Part shown: positions 1-9,160 of the stretch, in pieces
How the letters are laid out: each line of letters begins with the position of its first letter
Position numbering within the stretch: position 1 is the stretch's first letter
Source of the DNA: DAOTTX01 sp034437515
Lineage (GTDB): Bacteria; Chloroflexota; Anaerolineae; Aggregatilineales; Phototrophicaceae
Direction of reading: 5' to 3'
Length of the DNA: 54,766 bases
NCBI GenBank assembly: GCA_034437515.1
Contig: DAOTTX010000462.1
Location: 1 to 54,766 of the forward strand
Notes under the pieces: model-generated
Told to the model about the DNA's origin: nothing
The model's input: the letters and a program-made list of their open reading frames with translations, nothing else
Database searches by the model: none
Program-made: the position numbers and the translations under genes

Positions 1-2
1 GT

Positions 3-755
3 GGCGGTACGTCCTACTACTGCGTCGCACGCAGTAATGTCAACTTTCTATGCCATGAAATCGACGGTCAGCTATCAGCCGAGTTAAAGAAGATTCAGGT
101 TGATCCCGATCTTATTCCACGGATCCGTGCTGTGTACACCCAGGAAGTGGCCGAGAAGATGGGCCATCTGCGTCCCGACGAACGCGAACAGCTCGAAAAC
201 GCCCTCAAAGCCGTTGAGGAAGAAGAAGCACGGATGGCGCGTCTGTACGCCATCAGCAAGATCAGCGAAGCCGTCTGGGACGGGATGTGGCGTGAGTGGC
301 AAGATAGACGTAATCAGATAAGATCGACGATGGAGGCACTTCAGGCCAAGCGTGAGGTGCATATCAAAAATCTAGACACGGCACTGACAATCATCGCACA
401 AGTCGGAATCGTGTATAATACGCTTAAGCGTAGTGTACAAAAGGAATTGCTACGCCACATGGTCGAGCGGGTCATCATTGACCCGGAGGGAACCATACGA
501 TTGGAATTGCGTGCTCCGTTCGCGTACTTGCGGGATATTTCCGACACGGTACGCGGGGATGGGGAGAGTTCTGACCTCAGCACAAGAGCAAAAGCCGCTG
601 ATGATAACATCAACGGCTCAAGCTCAGGACAATGTTCGGATAACGTCCTGTCGTGCGGGGAGGACAGGATTCGAACCTGCGGTACCTTACCGGTACAACC
701 GCTTAGCAGGCGGTCCCAATCGTCCACTCTGGCACCTCCCCAATTATGTCGGTAA
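3..755 (+). CDS. Large serine recombinase, C-terminal part (5' end outside window)
   Basis: The open frame is already coding at base 3, so the gene begins left of the window. The first visible residues contain two cysteines spaced like the second half of a recombinase zinc beta-ribbon. A charged helical coiled-coil stretch rich in Glu, Arg and Lys follows. The segment ending in ERVIIDPEGTIRLELRAPFA is the usual C-terminal signature of large serine recombinases. These enzymes cut and rejoin attachment sites through an N-terminal catalytic serine, which is not visible here. Family homology appears to end near base 540. The remaining tail, about 70 residues, crosses tRNA-Ser(GCU) in antisense and stops at 753-755 between the two tRNA genes. 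The natural C-terminus is therefore doubtful. The position suggests the edge of an integrated element or a decaying recombinase. Confidence 0.8.
   Translation, partial: GGTSYYCVARSNVNFLCHEIDGQLSAELKKIQVDPDLIPRIRAVYTQEVAEKMGHLRPDEREQLENALKAVEEEEARMARLYAISKISEAVWDGMWREWQDRRNQIRSTMEALQAKREVHIKNLDTALTIIAQVGIVYNTLKRSVQKELLRHMVERVIIDPEGTIRLELRAPFAYLRDISDTVRGDGESSDLSTRAKAADDNINGSSSGQCSDNVLSCGEDRIRTCGTLPVQPLSRRSQSSTLAPPQLCR
656..741 (-). tRNA. tRNA-Ser (anticodon GCU)
   Basis: On the minus strand the sequence folds as a class II tRNA. The 7-bp acceptor stem GGGGAGG/CCTCCCC closes it, with discriminator G at 656. The anticodon loop is CTGCTAA (anticodon GCT, reading AGC/AGU), there is a long variable arm, and the T-arm has GGTTCGAATCC. 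No CCA is encoded. Its 3' end faces the serine recombinase gene, and the tail of that frame overlaps the whole tRNA in antisense. Confidence 0.97.
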
Positions 756-760
756 ACCAG

Positions 761-848
<88 letters not shown>

Positions 849-946
849 AGTTGATGAGACGCTGGTCGGTCTGGAAAATATAGCATAATCAACCGGACGG
901 GTCAACACTCGATACCATTGATTCGTGCGATCTCGTCCGGCAGAGC

Positions 947-3900
947 TTAGTCAGTACGGTGTTGCTGCAACAACCATCCAGTGCTGAGCATCAGGACGAC
1001 AACCGTTAAAACCCCCATAATGGGTAGCATCTGACGCCACCATGACACTTGCCCGGTATCCGGCAGACGCTGCACGCTGACGACCGTCGCGTCATCGCCG
1101 CCGAGAGAGTTCACGATGGTGAACGGCACCGGTACATCGTCGCGGATGCGGGTGATGATCGTGATTGTTGCCGTCTCCCCCGCTGCCAGCGAGTTGATGG
1201 AAAAGATCACCTGCTGCCCGTTGATTACCGTCGAGCCAATATCCGACGATGCAGATATGACGATGAGTTCTAGCGGGATGTTGTCGATCAAATCAAGCAC
1301 AGCGACGGCCTGTGAACTTGGATTAGTGACGGTAACTGTCCAGGTGACCGTATCACCCGGTTGCGCAAATGCCGGTGATACTTCCTTATTTGCGATGACA
1401 TTCGGCGGCAGTTCTTGATCTGGCGTGCTGCGTGGCGGCGGGAACACGGGTGGCGTCCCCGGCGTCGTCGTGATCGGTGGCATGGTCGGGAAGTCAGGTG
1501 TCCCGGTTGAGGGCGGGCCAACCGGGGTACCCGTCGGCAAATCGCCGGTCGGCGTCGGCGAAGGTGAGATCGTTACCGTACTCGTCGGCGTGGCGGTGAT
1601 TGTCGGTGTAACGGTCGCCGTGAACGTCGGGGTCGGCGTCGGGGTTTCGGTCGGCGTCAGGATGCGTGAAAAACCAAAGTCATAGGTATGATTGTTATCG
1701 CCAAATTGCCCGGTTGTCAACTCGGTCTGCGAATAGTTCGTCTCAGAAACCAGTTGATTGAAGTCGCCGGGTGTTACCCCATCTGTTGTGACCAGGCCGT
1801 CGGAGTCACGAATTTCCGCATTATCGACGATGACGACAGCATCAGGGACCGTCGCATAGTAATTGGCAAGCGGCCCACCCACCGTATAATTCGCGGCGTT
1901 CTCCAACGTGATGCGATAATTCATAGTCGGCAGAATACCACCCGGTTCGTTGGGATCACGGATACCGTCTCCATCGACATCGAAGAAGTGGACACCAGGG
2001 TCAGGCAGGCCCGGCCCGTTACCACTTGGATCAAGCAATGCGAGGTCATCGAAGATGTTGGCTTCGTTGAAATAATACTCTCCGTTGGCCTCCGTTGTAT
2101 CTGTTGCGACCAACGACTCGGCAAAACCGTCATTATTCAGGTCGATGTACAAGCTGACGATCACCCCGCCGATCTTGAGTTCACCGGGGTCTTGCTGCCC
2201 GTTGCGGTCGAGGTCTTCCCAGACGAGATTGCCAATCTCAATCGGTGCGGGGCCGCACAACCCTTCGAGGTCACCCAGGCCATTCCCTTTGCCGAACAAC
2301 GTCGCCGCAGAGCCGCCGGTCGCCTGGAAAACACGATAGTATTGCGCGTATTGCCCCACCCCCACACCGCCGATATCCGTTCGATTGCGCATCCAGCGCA
2401 CGCCAGCACTGAACGGCTCAGTATAGGGGATGGGGTCATAGACTGAAACGGCGACATTTGGCAGGCCGGGTATCTGCACCAGACCACCGACGACCGTCTC
2501 TTGATGGGGTTCGTCAGCGAGGCGTTGCCAGCCATCGCTGTAGTAGTACTCACCGCCGCCCGGTCCTTCACCGGAATTCGCGCCAGCGGTGATCAACCCA
2601 CCACAGGCGGCATTGTCTTCGAGTTCCCAGGTCGCGCCCGTCCAGCAAGCACGGAGAATATCCCCACCGGAACGCGCATTGTTGGTCTGGGGCGTTACAT
2701 CATCGTAGGGCTGCACGCCGGCCTGGTCTGCGTGCATATAGCCCCAGCGATCGATCAAACTGATAATCATATCGCGTCCGTCGAACTCAATATCACCGAT
2801 GATTGGCTGCGAGTAGGACACATCACCACCGGTCGCCATGCCACCATAGGGAAACGGTGCACCATCCGGCAACCAGGGATACCAGTCTGCATCACCTGTG
2901 GAGAGATACGCGACGGCATCCGTCGGATAACCGGCGCAAGGTGCTGGCCCGCCAGAATGACACCCACGTGGATAAGATAGGGGAAATTGCAAAACCGGCG
3001 TCGGATTAAATGTATTCGAGGTTGTGTTGAACTCGAAAATATACCCGAACAAATTCGCAAGATCTTGCGTGCTTTCTGCTGAGCAGACCGCCCCCACATA
3101 CAATGTGTTGGTATCGACCTCATATTTCAGCGCGAACGGACGGACATCAGTCGCCGTCGGGCAGTTCCCAGGTGTCGGCACCGGTACGCGGGTAATCTGG
3201 CTGAAATCCGTCGGCGGTGTCGCGGGGATGCCAATCGGGATCACATAGACACTCCGGTCAAACAAATTTACTGCATAAAGTGTTCGGTCATCGGAGGACA
3301 TATCCAGGTCACCCCAACCGAGTTTACCGGGCGCGGTGTATGCGTCGAAATCGAAGATATAAAAATCGGGAGCCTGTGTGCTGTAGGCAGGGCGGGGGTC
3401 AGCCCCGGCGACTGGTGCAGGTGCACCTGGCAGTGTATCAAGATCGACGAATACCGAGACCGGGCTAGAAAATGGAACCGGATCACTGATGTTCTCGATC
3501 TGGAAGATCACCCCGGTATTGCCGATCTCGTCGTCGTCTGTATCCAGGATACCGGTATGCCGGCGAATCAAAGGCGCGGAGAATAACGTATCTGTCTGGC
3601 GTTGGTAAGCAATGCCGTACACCGTACCGAGCTGATTGGCAACAGCTTCATCAGTCGGCCCAGGAACATCTGGCGAGTCTGCCGGATCAATGGCCTCGGC
3701 ACCGTTTGCCGGGAAGGGTGGCATTGCACGTCCGGCGTCATAGGGGAAGGAAATCAACACGTCTGTGGTGGCGTCCGGTCCAACATTTTGGTCACCACGT
3801 ACGAAACAGCTTATTACGAGCAGAGGCTGTGCATCACAGTAATTCGCCGGGTTCGCCAGGCCGGTGCTGGCGTTGACGGTCGCCCCGCCGGTGCAATCGA

Positions 3901-4294
3901 CGAAGATGACGGTCGAGTCGTCACCACCGACACCGCCGTTGACATTATTTGAAGACGGCCCCGGACTTAGAAAATCAGGCAGGCCGGTAAATTCCACGCG
4001 CAGTTCCGCACCACCGAGAGCGGCAAAACCCGGTACTGTTCCGTCAAATGTATAACTACCATCGGCGGCTGTGGTCGTCTGTGCGAAATTACCCGCTGCA
4101 TCGTACACCGTCACCGTGATGCCGGGCATGCCGATCTCGATGGGCGCACCGAAGATACCGTCCTGGTTTGGATCACGGTAGGCGACACCTGTGATGGTAC
4201 AATCTGGCGGTTGGGCGTTCGATACCCCTTGCGGCTGAAGCATAACGCCGATGACTGTAATGATGAGAAGAGACAGCAGTGTCCATTTTTGCAT
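947..4294 (-). CDS. Large secreted SdrD-like / DUF11 surface protein with LPDTG-like C-terminus
   Basis: About 1115 residues. The chosen ATG at 4294 follows a GGGGG stretch; an alternative in-frame ATG lies at 4306. A signal peptide (MQKWTLL, hydrophobic core, then SNAQ) opens the protein. An SdrD B-like domain with calcium-type loops (DPNQDG) spans about residues 30-130. A long central region without a recognisable family follows, with Trp/Gly/Asp-rich strands resembling a beta-propeller. A second SdrD B-like segment (DLDRNGQQDPGE) lies near 690-860, then a Pro/Thr linker near 880-960. A DUF11-type repeat lies near 980-1070. The C-terminus has LPDTG, a hydrophobic helix and a short basic tail, as in sortase substrates. 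The protein is probably exported and held at the cell surface. No sortase gene is visible nearby. Family assignments are from motif reading. Confidence 0.85.
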   Translation of the reverse strand: MQKWTLLSLLIITVIGVMLQPQGVSNAQPPDCTITGVAYRDPNQDGIFGAPIEIGMPGITVTVYDAAGNFAQTTTAADGSYTFDGTVPGFAALGGAELRVEFTGLPDFLSPGPSSNNVNGGVGGDDSTVIFVDCTGGATVNASTGLANPANYCDAQPLLVISCFVRGDQNVGPDATTDVLISFPYDAGRAMPPFPANGAEAIDPADSPDVPGPTDEAVANQLGTVYGIAYQRQTDTLFSAPLIRRHTGILDTDDDEIGNTGVIFQIENISDPVPFSSPVSVFVDLDTLPGAPAPVAGADPRPAYSTQAPDFYIFDFDAYTAPGKLGWGDLDMSSDDRTLYAVNLFDRSVYVIPIGIPATPPTDFSQITRVPVPTPGNCPTATDVRPFALKYEVDTNTLYVGAVCSAESTQDLANLFGYIFEFNTTSNTFNPTPVLQFPLSYPRGCHSGGPAPCAGYPTDAVAYLSTGDADWYPWLPDGAPFPYGGMATGGDVSYSQPIIGDIEFDGRDMIISLIDRWGYMHADQAGVQPYDDVTPQTNNARSGGDILRACWTGATWELEDNAACGGLITAGANSGEGPGGGEYYYSDGWQRLADEPHQETVVGGLVQIPGLPNVAVSVYDPIPYTEPFSAGVRWMRNRTDIGGVGVGQYAQYYRVFQATGGSAATLFGKGNGLGDLEGLCGPAPIEIGNLVWEDLDRNGQQDPGELKIGGVIVSLYIDLNNDGFAESLVATDTTEANGEYYFNEANIFDDLALLDPSGNGPGLPDPGVHFFDVDGDGIRDPNEPGGILPTMNYRITLENAANYTVGGPLANYYATVPDAVVIVDNAEIRDSDGLVTTDGVTPGDFNQLVSETNYSQTELTTGQFGDNNHTYDFGFSRILTPTETPTPTPTFTATVTPTITATPTSTVTISPSPTPTGDLPTGTPVGPPSTGTPDFPTMPPITTTPGTPPVFPPPRSTPDQELPPNVIANKEVSPAFAQPGDTVTWTVTVTNPSSQAVAVLDLIDNIPLELIVISASSDIGSTVINGQQVIFSINSLAAGETATITIITRIRDDVPVPFTIVNSLGGDDATVVSVQRLPDTGQVSWWRQMLPIMGVLTVVVLMLSTGWLLQQHRTD

Positions 4295-4506
4295 AAATAC
4301 CCCCATAAATATGACACTTTATCTATCTAGCATAGCCGAAAAGAAATATTGTGCAATCACGAGAAAGACACGAGAACTATATTTCTGTAGTGTTTGTGTT
4401 ATTATTTTGTTTGCAGAAAGTTTCATTACAAAATTTAGCGTATACTCGACCACAAACAATGCTGATACTATAGAAAAGGTATCGTAAGCGTGTTTTCTGG
4501 AAAACA

Positions 4507-5550
4507 ATGAGTCTCTTTATCTTCTATATCTTAGTGTTCGGGTACCTGGGTTACACCATGTACCAGGCCAATAACCTGGCGCTGGATGGTCACACGATGG
4601 CTGACCCGCAAACGCGTGAGGTGCGGCGGTTGCTCTACATCAGTGTAGGACTGTTGGTCTTGCTGGCCTTCTTTATCTTGCTGGCTGCACTCGGCGACAC
4701 ACAACCCACCCCCGAAACCACCGAGGCACTACCGGAAATTAGCGCCTTCGCGTTGTTTACGGGGATCGTCATCAGCTTAGTGAGTGCGTCTGTTGCCTAC
4801 CTCGTCACGCAATCCGGAAGTGTACGCTTTGCGGTGCAACGCCTGATTGATGATCGTGGACGCTTCGACGCGGAATCACCAGTTCATGCGGTCGCGGTGG
4901 TGTTCAGCCTGCTTATCTTAACGACGACCATCATCCTATTTTTGGCGAATGGCGGCACAGACGGCGCGGTCGAAACGGCAACCGAAATCGCGGTCGGCGA
5001 TGTCATCCTTCAGAATAACATCCTCTTTAGCGCGGCCTTTCTCGGTATCGGCTACAGCATCCGGCGCGGTCACAACGAAAGCCTGGATCGACTGGGTTTA
5101 CGCTGGCCTACCGGGGCGGACATCCGCTGGGGAGTGGGCGTCGGCTTGCTGTTCATCCTCGGTCTGTTAGCGGTGGGTGCGGTGTTCACACTGGTCTTTG
5201 GTGATCTCAACAATGAGGCGGCAAATAATCAAGCGGCGGCGCTCTCTGCCCCACCTTTACCGGTCATCGTGCTGATGGTGATGGCAATCGCCATTGGTGA
5301 GGAAGTGTTCTTTCGTGGGGCGCTGCAACCGATCTTCGGCAACCTCCCCACGAGTGTTTTTTTCGTGCTGCTACACACACAGTCGATCCTCTCCCCCCTA
5401 ATCCTGATCCTGGTCGTCCTATCGTTGACCCTGGGTTGGCTTCGGGAAAAACACAGCACGACCGCCGCCATCATCGCTCATTTCGTCTATAATCTGGTGC
5501 AGTTGCTTGTCCTGGTTGCCGCGCCGGAAGCCATAATAGGGATCGTCTAA
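4507..5550 (+). CDS. CPBP family intramembrane metalloprotease
   Basis: A 347-residue polytopic membrane protein with about eight hydrophobic segments. The C-terminal half carries the three CPBP (CAAX protease / bacteriocin-processing) motifs: EExxxR as GEEVFFRG, a histidine in FFVLLH, and HxxxN as HFVYN. The family cleaves or processes membrane-associated peptides; its substrate here is unknown. It opens a compact operon: the next gene starts 3 bases after its stop, and that gene overlaps rlmN by 4 bases. The start at 4507 follows a TGGAAA stretch. Confidence 0.88.
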   Translation: MSLFIFYILVFGYLGYTMYQANNLALDGHTMADPQTREVRRLLYISVGLLVLLAFFILLAALGDTQPTPETTEALPEISAFALFTGIVISLVSASVAYLVTQSGSVRFAVQRLIDDRGRFDAESPVHAVAVVFSLLILTTTIILFLANGGTDGAVETATEIAVGDVILQNNILFSAAFLGIGYSIRRGHNESLDRLGLRWPTGADIRWGVGVGLLFILGLLAVGAVFTLVFGDLNNEAANNQAAALSAPPLPVIVLMVMAIAIGEEVFFRGALQPIFGNLPTSVFFVLLHTQSILSPLILILVVLSLTLGWLREKHSTTAAIIAHFVYNLVQLLVLVAAPEAIIGIV

Positions 5551-5553
5551 ACT

Positions 5554-7107
5554 ATGGCTCATCGCTCGTTGTGGCTCATCACCGTTCTTTTGCTGTTTTC
5601 CATGCCCGGCCTCGCGCAGGATGAAACCCCAACACCGACCGCGCCCCCACTACCGGAGCCGGTCGTCACTTTTGACACTCATTTCCTTTATCCAGCGGCG
5701 CTACATGTGAATCTTTCAATGGAGCTACCCGTTTCTCAGATTGAAATAGCAGTGCTGGTCATCGAACCGGGGACGAACGCCCAGACCAGCATCGTGATTG
5801 ATCTGGAAGAAGACATCACCATTGGTGACCCCTTCACCGTGTTTGACTTCGTCTGGCTCATCCCACCGGAAAATCCACCAGAGTTCTTGAGTATCGTAGA
5901 CTATCAGATGCAGATTGTTCTGGAAAACGGACGAAATATCATCCTCGATGATGAATTTATCTTTGCTGACCCGGAGATTGATTGGCAGCGTGACGATGAT
6001 CCTGAAGGGCGATTTGATTTTCTATATCCGGCGGATACCGTCGATGTACCTCGATTACGAGACGACCTGAACGACGCCTATGGGTTGCTGGCAGATAACA
6101 CCGGGCGTACGGTCGATTTCCGGCTGGCGCTGTTCGATGATGAACATCCGCTTGACCCATGCGGTGATGACCCCGCCGAGACAACGACCCTGGTTAGTGA
6201 CATCAACGGGCGTGAGGTCGAATGCCCCGGCGGTATCGTGAGCGAAGCCGTCGAAAATCTCGGCTATGAACTGTTCGAGGTCGGTTCGCTGAGGAGCGGC
6301 ACCACCGCTACGATCACTCAAGCACTGATCGAGCGATTTTACGCCCCGCTATGGCGTAACGGCGATGTCCCCGTGTGGGTGCAGGCCGGCATCACGGAAT
6401 TCTATCTCTACGGTAGCAGTGCCAACGTTGAATTCGCCCGCACGCTGGTTCGTAACCAGAACAGCTACAGCCTCGACGAACTGAACAACCCGAATGACGA
6501 CAACCGCCAACAGGCACAGGCATACACCATGCTGCTTTACGTCGCAGATCAGGCCGGGCTGGACGCAGTCTATACATTGGCACGTGGCAGCGTGGAAGAA
6601 GGTGAAACCTTTGAGGAGACTTATGCGCGTGTGGTCGGGCAACCACTTGAGGCGCTGATTCCATCGTGGCGTAACTGGATTTTCCGACAGAGTGCGCTCG
6701 ATGCCGCCAGTATCAACGTCTACGCCGGGCCGACTGCCTCGCCGACACCATCCGCGACGGCGACTCCGTTCCCCCCTAGCCCGACCTTTACGCCGACCAA
6801 TACGCCGACAGCGACCCCGACGCCGACCGTCACCGGTGTGCTGAGTGCGACCCCGTTGCCCTCTCTGACACCGTCGTTTACGCCCGTTCCCAACACTGCC
6901 TCACCGACACCACGTTCGGCGATGGCGGCCTTCGCTGAGGCAACGACCCTCGCAGGCACCGCACAGGCCGCACGCGCCACGCCGACGCCATCCGTCGAAC
7001 CGGCATCTGATGGTGAGATTCCGCTGGAAATCGCTGTGCCGGTGTTAGGCGGCATCTTCACCCTGCTTCTAATCGCAATCGTAATCCTGATAAGGCGTAC
7101 ACGATGA
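5554..7107 (+). CDS. Membrane-anchored peptidase-MA-like protein lacking zinc-site residues
   Basis: 517 residues with a signal peptide ending near GLAQ, an extracytoplasmic domain, a Pro/Thr/Ser linker (about 390-470) and a C-terminal transmembrane helix followed by RRTR. The domain around residues 150-380 has the layout of peptidase-MA-like (gluzincin) proteins, including the Trp-rich PVWVQAG...EFY segment. Where active relatives have HExxH this protein reads QALIERF, and the later Glu of the WxxEG motif is Ala. It is therefore probably catalytically dead and may act as a scaffold or binding protein. It sits 3 bases after the CPBP protease stop and overlaps rlmN by ATGA, so the three are likely translationally coupled. 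The distant family match is an inference. Confidence 0.75.
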   Translation: MAHRSLWLITVLLLFSMPGLAQDETPTPTAPPLPEPVVTFDTHFLYPAALHVNLSMELPVSQIEIAVLVIEPGTNAQTSIVIDLEEDITIGDPFTVFDFVWLIPPENPPEFLSIVDYQMQIVLENGRNIILDDEFIFADPEIDWQRDDDPEGRFDFLYPADTVDVPRLRDDLNDAYGLLADNTGRTVDFRLALFDDEHPLDPCGDDPAETTTLVSDINGREVECPGGIVSEAVENLGYELFEVGSLRSGTTATITQALIERFYAPLWRNGDVPVWVQAGITEFYLYGSSANVEFARTLVRNQNSYSLDELNNPNDDNRQQAQAYTMLLYVADQAGLDAVYTLARGSVEEGETFEETYARVVGQPLEALIPSWRNWIFRQSALDAASINVYAGPTASPTPSATATPFPPSPTFTPTNTPTATPTPTVTGVLSATPLPSLTPSFTPVPNTASPTPRSAMAAFAEATTLAGTAQAARATPTPSVEPASDGEIPLEIAVPVLGGIFTLLLIAIVILIRRTR

Positions 7108-8150
7108 CAAACCTGTATACCCTCTCGAAAGACGCGCTTACCGCCCTGCTCACCGGCTGGGGCGAACCGAAATTCCGCGCCGAGCAACTGCACGGCTGGC
7201 TCTACGACCGCCGCGTCAATGACTTTGACGAGATGACCAATCTGCCCAAGTCCCTGCGGGAAAAGCTCGCTGCTGAAACCACACTCGGCGAACTCGAAAT
7301 CGCCGCCGAGCAGCGCAGCAATGACGGCACGATGAAACGCCTGTATCGCCTCGACGATAAACAGTTAATCGAAGCGGTGCTGATGCCCTACGACGACGAC
7401 CGCCGCACGGCATGTATTTCCACCCAGGCAGGCTGTGCGATGGGCTGTGTATTCTGTGCGACCGGACAAATGGGTTTCGCCCGTCAATTGAGCGCCGCTG
7501 AGATTTTCGAGCAGGCCGTACACTTCGCGCAGGATCTCGAAGCCGAGGGCGAACGCCTGAGTAATGTCGTGTTGATGGGTATGGGTGAGCCGTTCCACAA
7601 CTACGATGAGTCACTTGCTGCCATTCATCGCCTGATGGACGACCTCGGCATCGGCGCGCGACACATCACCGTCAGCACGGTAGGCATGGTGCCGCAAATC
7701 CGGCGTTTTGCCGATGAAGGCTTACAGGTTCGTCTGGCGATCAGCTTACATGCCGCCACCGACGAAGAACGCAGCGCCCTGCTCCCGGTGAACAGGCGCT
7801 GGTCGCTCCACGAATTGATGGACGCCTGCCGCGAGTACATCCACAAAACCGGACGCCGAGTGACGTTCGAGTGGGCGCTTATCAACGGTAAGACGGACAC
7901 CCCCGAACAGGCCCACGCGCTCGGTCAATTGCTAAGCGGGATGCTGTGCCACGTCAACGCGATCCCGTTAAATCCCACCGATGGTTATTCCGGTGGGCCG
8001 TCAGCAGTCGAGGCGACGGACGAGTTCCAGCATATTTTGGAAAGCTACGGCGTCAGTATGACGGTTCGTGTGCGGCGCGGCATCGATATTGACGCGGGCT
8101 GCGGTCAGTTGAAATCCAAAGTCATCACAACGCAGGAAATTCAATCCTAA
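7104..8150 (+). CDS. rlmN: 23S rRNA (adenine-2503-C2)-methyltransferase RlmN
   Basis: 348 residues, the usual RlmN length. The enzyme methylates C2 of A2503 in 23S rRNA, and of A37 in some tRNAs, by a radical-SAM mechanism. The CxxxCxxC cluster motif is at Cys111, Cys115 and Cys118 (QAGCAMGCVFCATGQMGF). The methyl-carrying cysteine is Cys333 in the C-terminal DAGCGQL. The GMGEPFHNYD motif for SAM binding is intact. The ATG lies inside the ATGA overlap with the upstream gene, indicating translational coupling. No Cfr-specific feature is apparent. Confidence 0.97.
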   Translation: MTNLYTLSKDALTALLTGWGEPKFRAEQLHGWLYDRRVNDFDEMTNLPKSLREKLAAETTLGELEIAAEQRSNDGTMKRLYRLDDKQLIEAVLMPYDDDRRTACISTQAGCAMGCVFCATGQMGFARQLSAAEIFEQAVHFAQDLEAEGERLSNVVLMGMGEPFHNYDESLAAIHRLMDDLGIGARHITVSTVGMVPQIRRFADEGLQVRLAISLHAATDEERSALLPVNRRWSLHELMDACREYIHKTGRRVTFEWALINGKTDTPEQAHALGQLLSGMLCHVNAIPLNPTDGYSGGPSAVEATDEFQHILESYGVSMTVRVRRGIDIDAGCGQLKSKVITTQEIQS

Positions 8151-8260
8151 CAATGCTGCAAGACCGGCATAGTTCAATAGTCCCGAACGGTATCGAAGTA
8201 CTAATTATGAAAAAAGTAAAGAGGGGTACACTTCAGGTAGTTAATCTTTAGGAGTGTCCT

Positions 8261-8626
8261 GTGAACCAGATCCGTATTCTCGTGGTTAGCGAACATTTCG
8301 ACATGATGCGTGGCATTTGCGCCCTGCTCAACCTCGAAAGTGACTTTCAGCTCGTCGGTGATGTCAAAAACAGCATGATGGGCGTCCACATGGCAGAGGC
8401 ACTGTCACCCGACGTGATGCTGCTCGACGCCAACAACACGGTCGATACCATTGAGAAGATCCGGCGCACCTCACCCCATACACAAATCATCGCGTTTTCA
8501 TCGCAATCCACCGCCGCTAGAGCTGCCGGAGCCTTCGCCTGCCTGCTACCCGATATACTCGACCCGACCAACATCTGCGGCTTGATCCGCCGTGCGTGCG
8601 ATACTGACCCACTGCAACCTGCGTAA
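8261..8626 (+). CDS. Stand-alone degenerate response-regulator receiver domain
   Basis: 121 residues starting with GTG behind AGGAG. The fold order matches a NarL-type receiver. The phosphoacceptor Asp is present in VMLLDANN and the Ser in IAFSSQ. The acidic pair after the first strand is replaced by Ser-Glu-His (ILVVSEHF), and the usual lysine of GYLLKD is Pro (ACLLPDI). Mg2+-dependent phosphorylation is therefore doubtful. There is no output domain and no adjacent kinase. It may work as a protein-interaction module or be regulated without phosphorylation. Confidence 0.82.
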   Translation: MNQIRILVVSEHFDMMRGICALLNLESDFQLVGDVKNSMMGVHMAEALSPDVMLLDANNTVDTIEKIRRTSPHTQIIAFSSQSTAARAAGAFACLLPDILDPTNICGLIRRACDTDPLQPA

Positions 8627-8701
8627 CAATAGAGCGCGGGGGCGACTTTTTTGTCTCCGAATATCGAATGCAGCCGCCCCTTATGAAAGGTCTCAACGGC
8701 C

Positions 8702-9010
8702 TCAGCCGAACATAAGCAGCAACGCGGCTGCACCGACATAAAACGCGCCCAGACGAGGATCATCGACACTGCCGATGCGACGTTTCTTGAGATCGTAAAT
8801 GCCGCCTTCCTTATCGACAGACCCGACGACCTTGCCCCGACCATTATAGATCGTACCATCCTCGGTAACCCGCCCGACACCAGATCCTTTGATGTTGCTG
8901 ACATTGCCATTCTCGACATTACCGACCTTCCGTTTTTGAACGTCGAGGATGTCACCTTCCTGACTGACGTAACCCAGATGCCGGTTCTTTTCATCCCTGA
9001 GTACAAACAT
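8702..9010 (-). CDS. Small beta-repeat protein ('beta-flower'-like) with C-terminal hydrophobic tail
   Basis: 102 residues, start ATG behind AAGGAG. The body is four to five copies of a short strand-turn-strand unit of the type 'xVGxVxxxGxIYDxxxxK' (for example GRVTEDGTIYN, GSVDKEGGIYD). This resembles the small four-fold beta-flower domains of unknown function. A short hydrophobic stretch (LGAFYVGAAALLLMFG) ends the protein and could insert in a membrane. No catalytic motif is seen. It is convergent with the receiver-like gene. The family name is suggested from repeat pattern only. Confidence 0.72.
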   Translation of the reverse strand: MFVLRDEKNRHLGYVSQEGDILDVQKRKVGNVENGNVSNIKGSGVGRVTEDGTIYNGRGKVVGSVDKEGGIYDLKKRRIGSVDDPRLGAFYVGAAALLLMFG

Positions 9011-9160
9011 TTATCGCTCCTTTGCGATAAACTGAGTTTGCAGTATGCTTAACTCGATTTTACGTTGGAAACCGCAAATTATGATTGAATCAAAAGATAT
9101 TGTGACACAACCTCAAGCCAACATCCAGATGACGTACTTACAGATCATACAGAAAGAAAA

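Noticed and set aside
540..755. C-terminal recombinase tail as a genuine domain
   Set aside because: From 656 to 741 the tail is the antisense of tRNA-Ser(GCU). The GEDRIRTCGTL peptide is the familiar artefact of translating tRNA-Ser backwards.
8636..8700. Terminator between the receiver-like and beta-repeat genes
   Set aside because: GGGGCG and CGCCCC are more than 30 bases apart and the T-run lies within the loop, so no convincing terminator structure forms.
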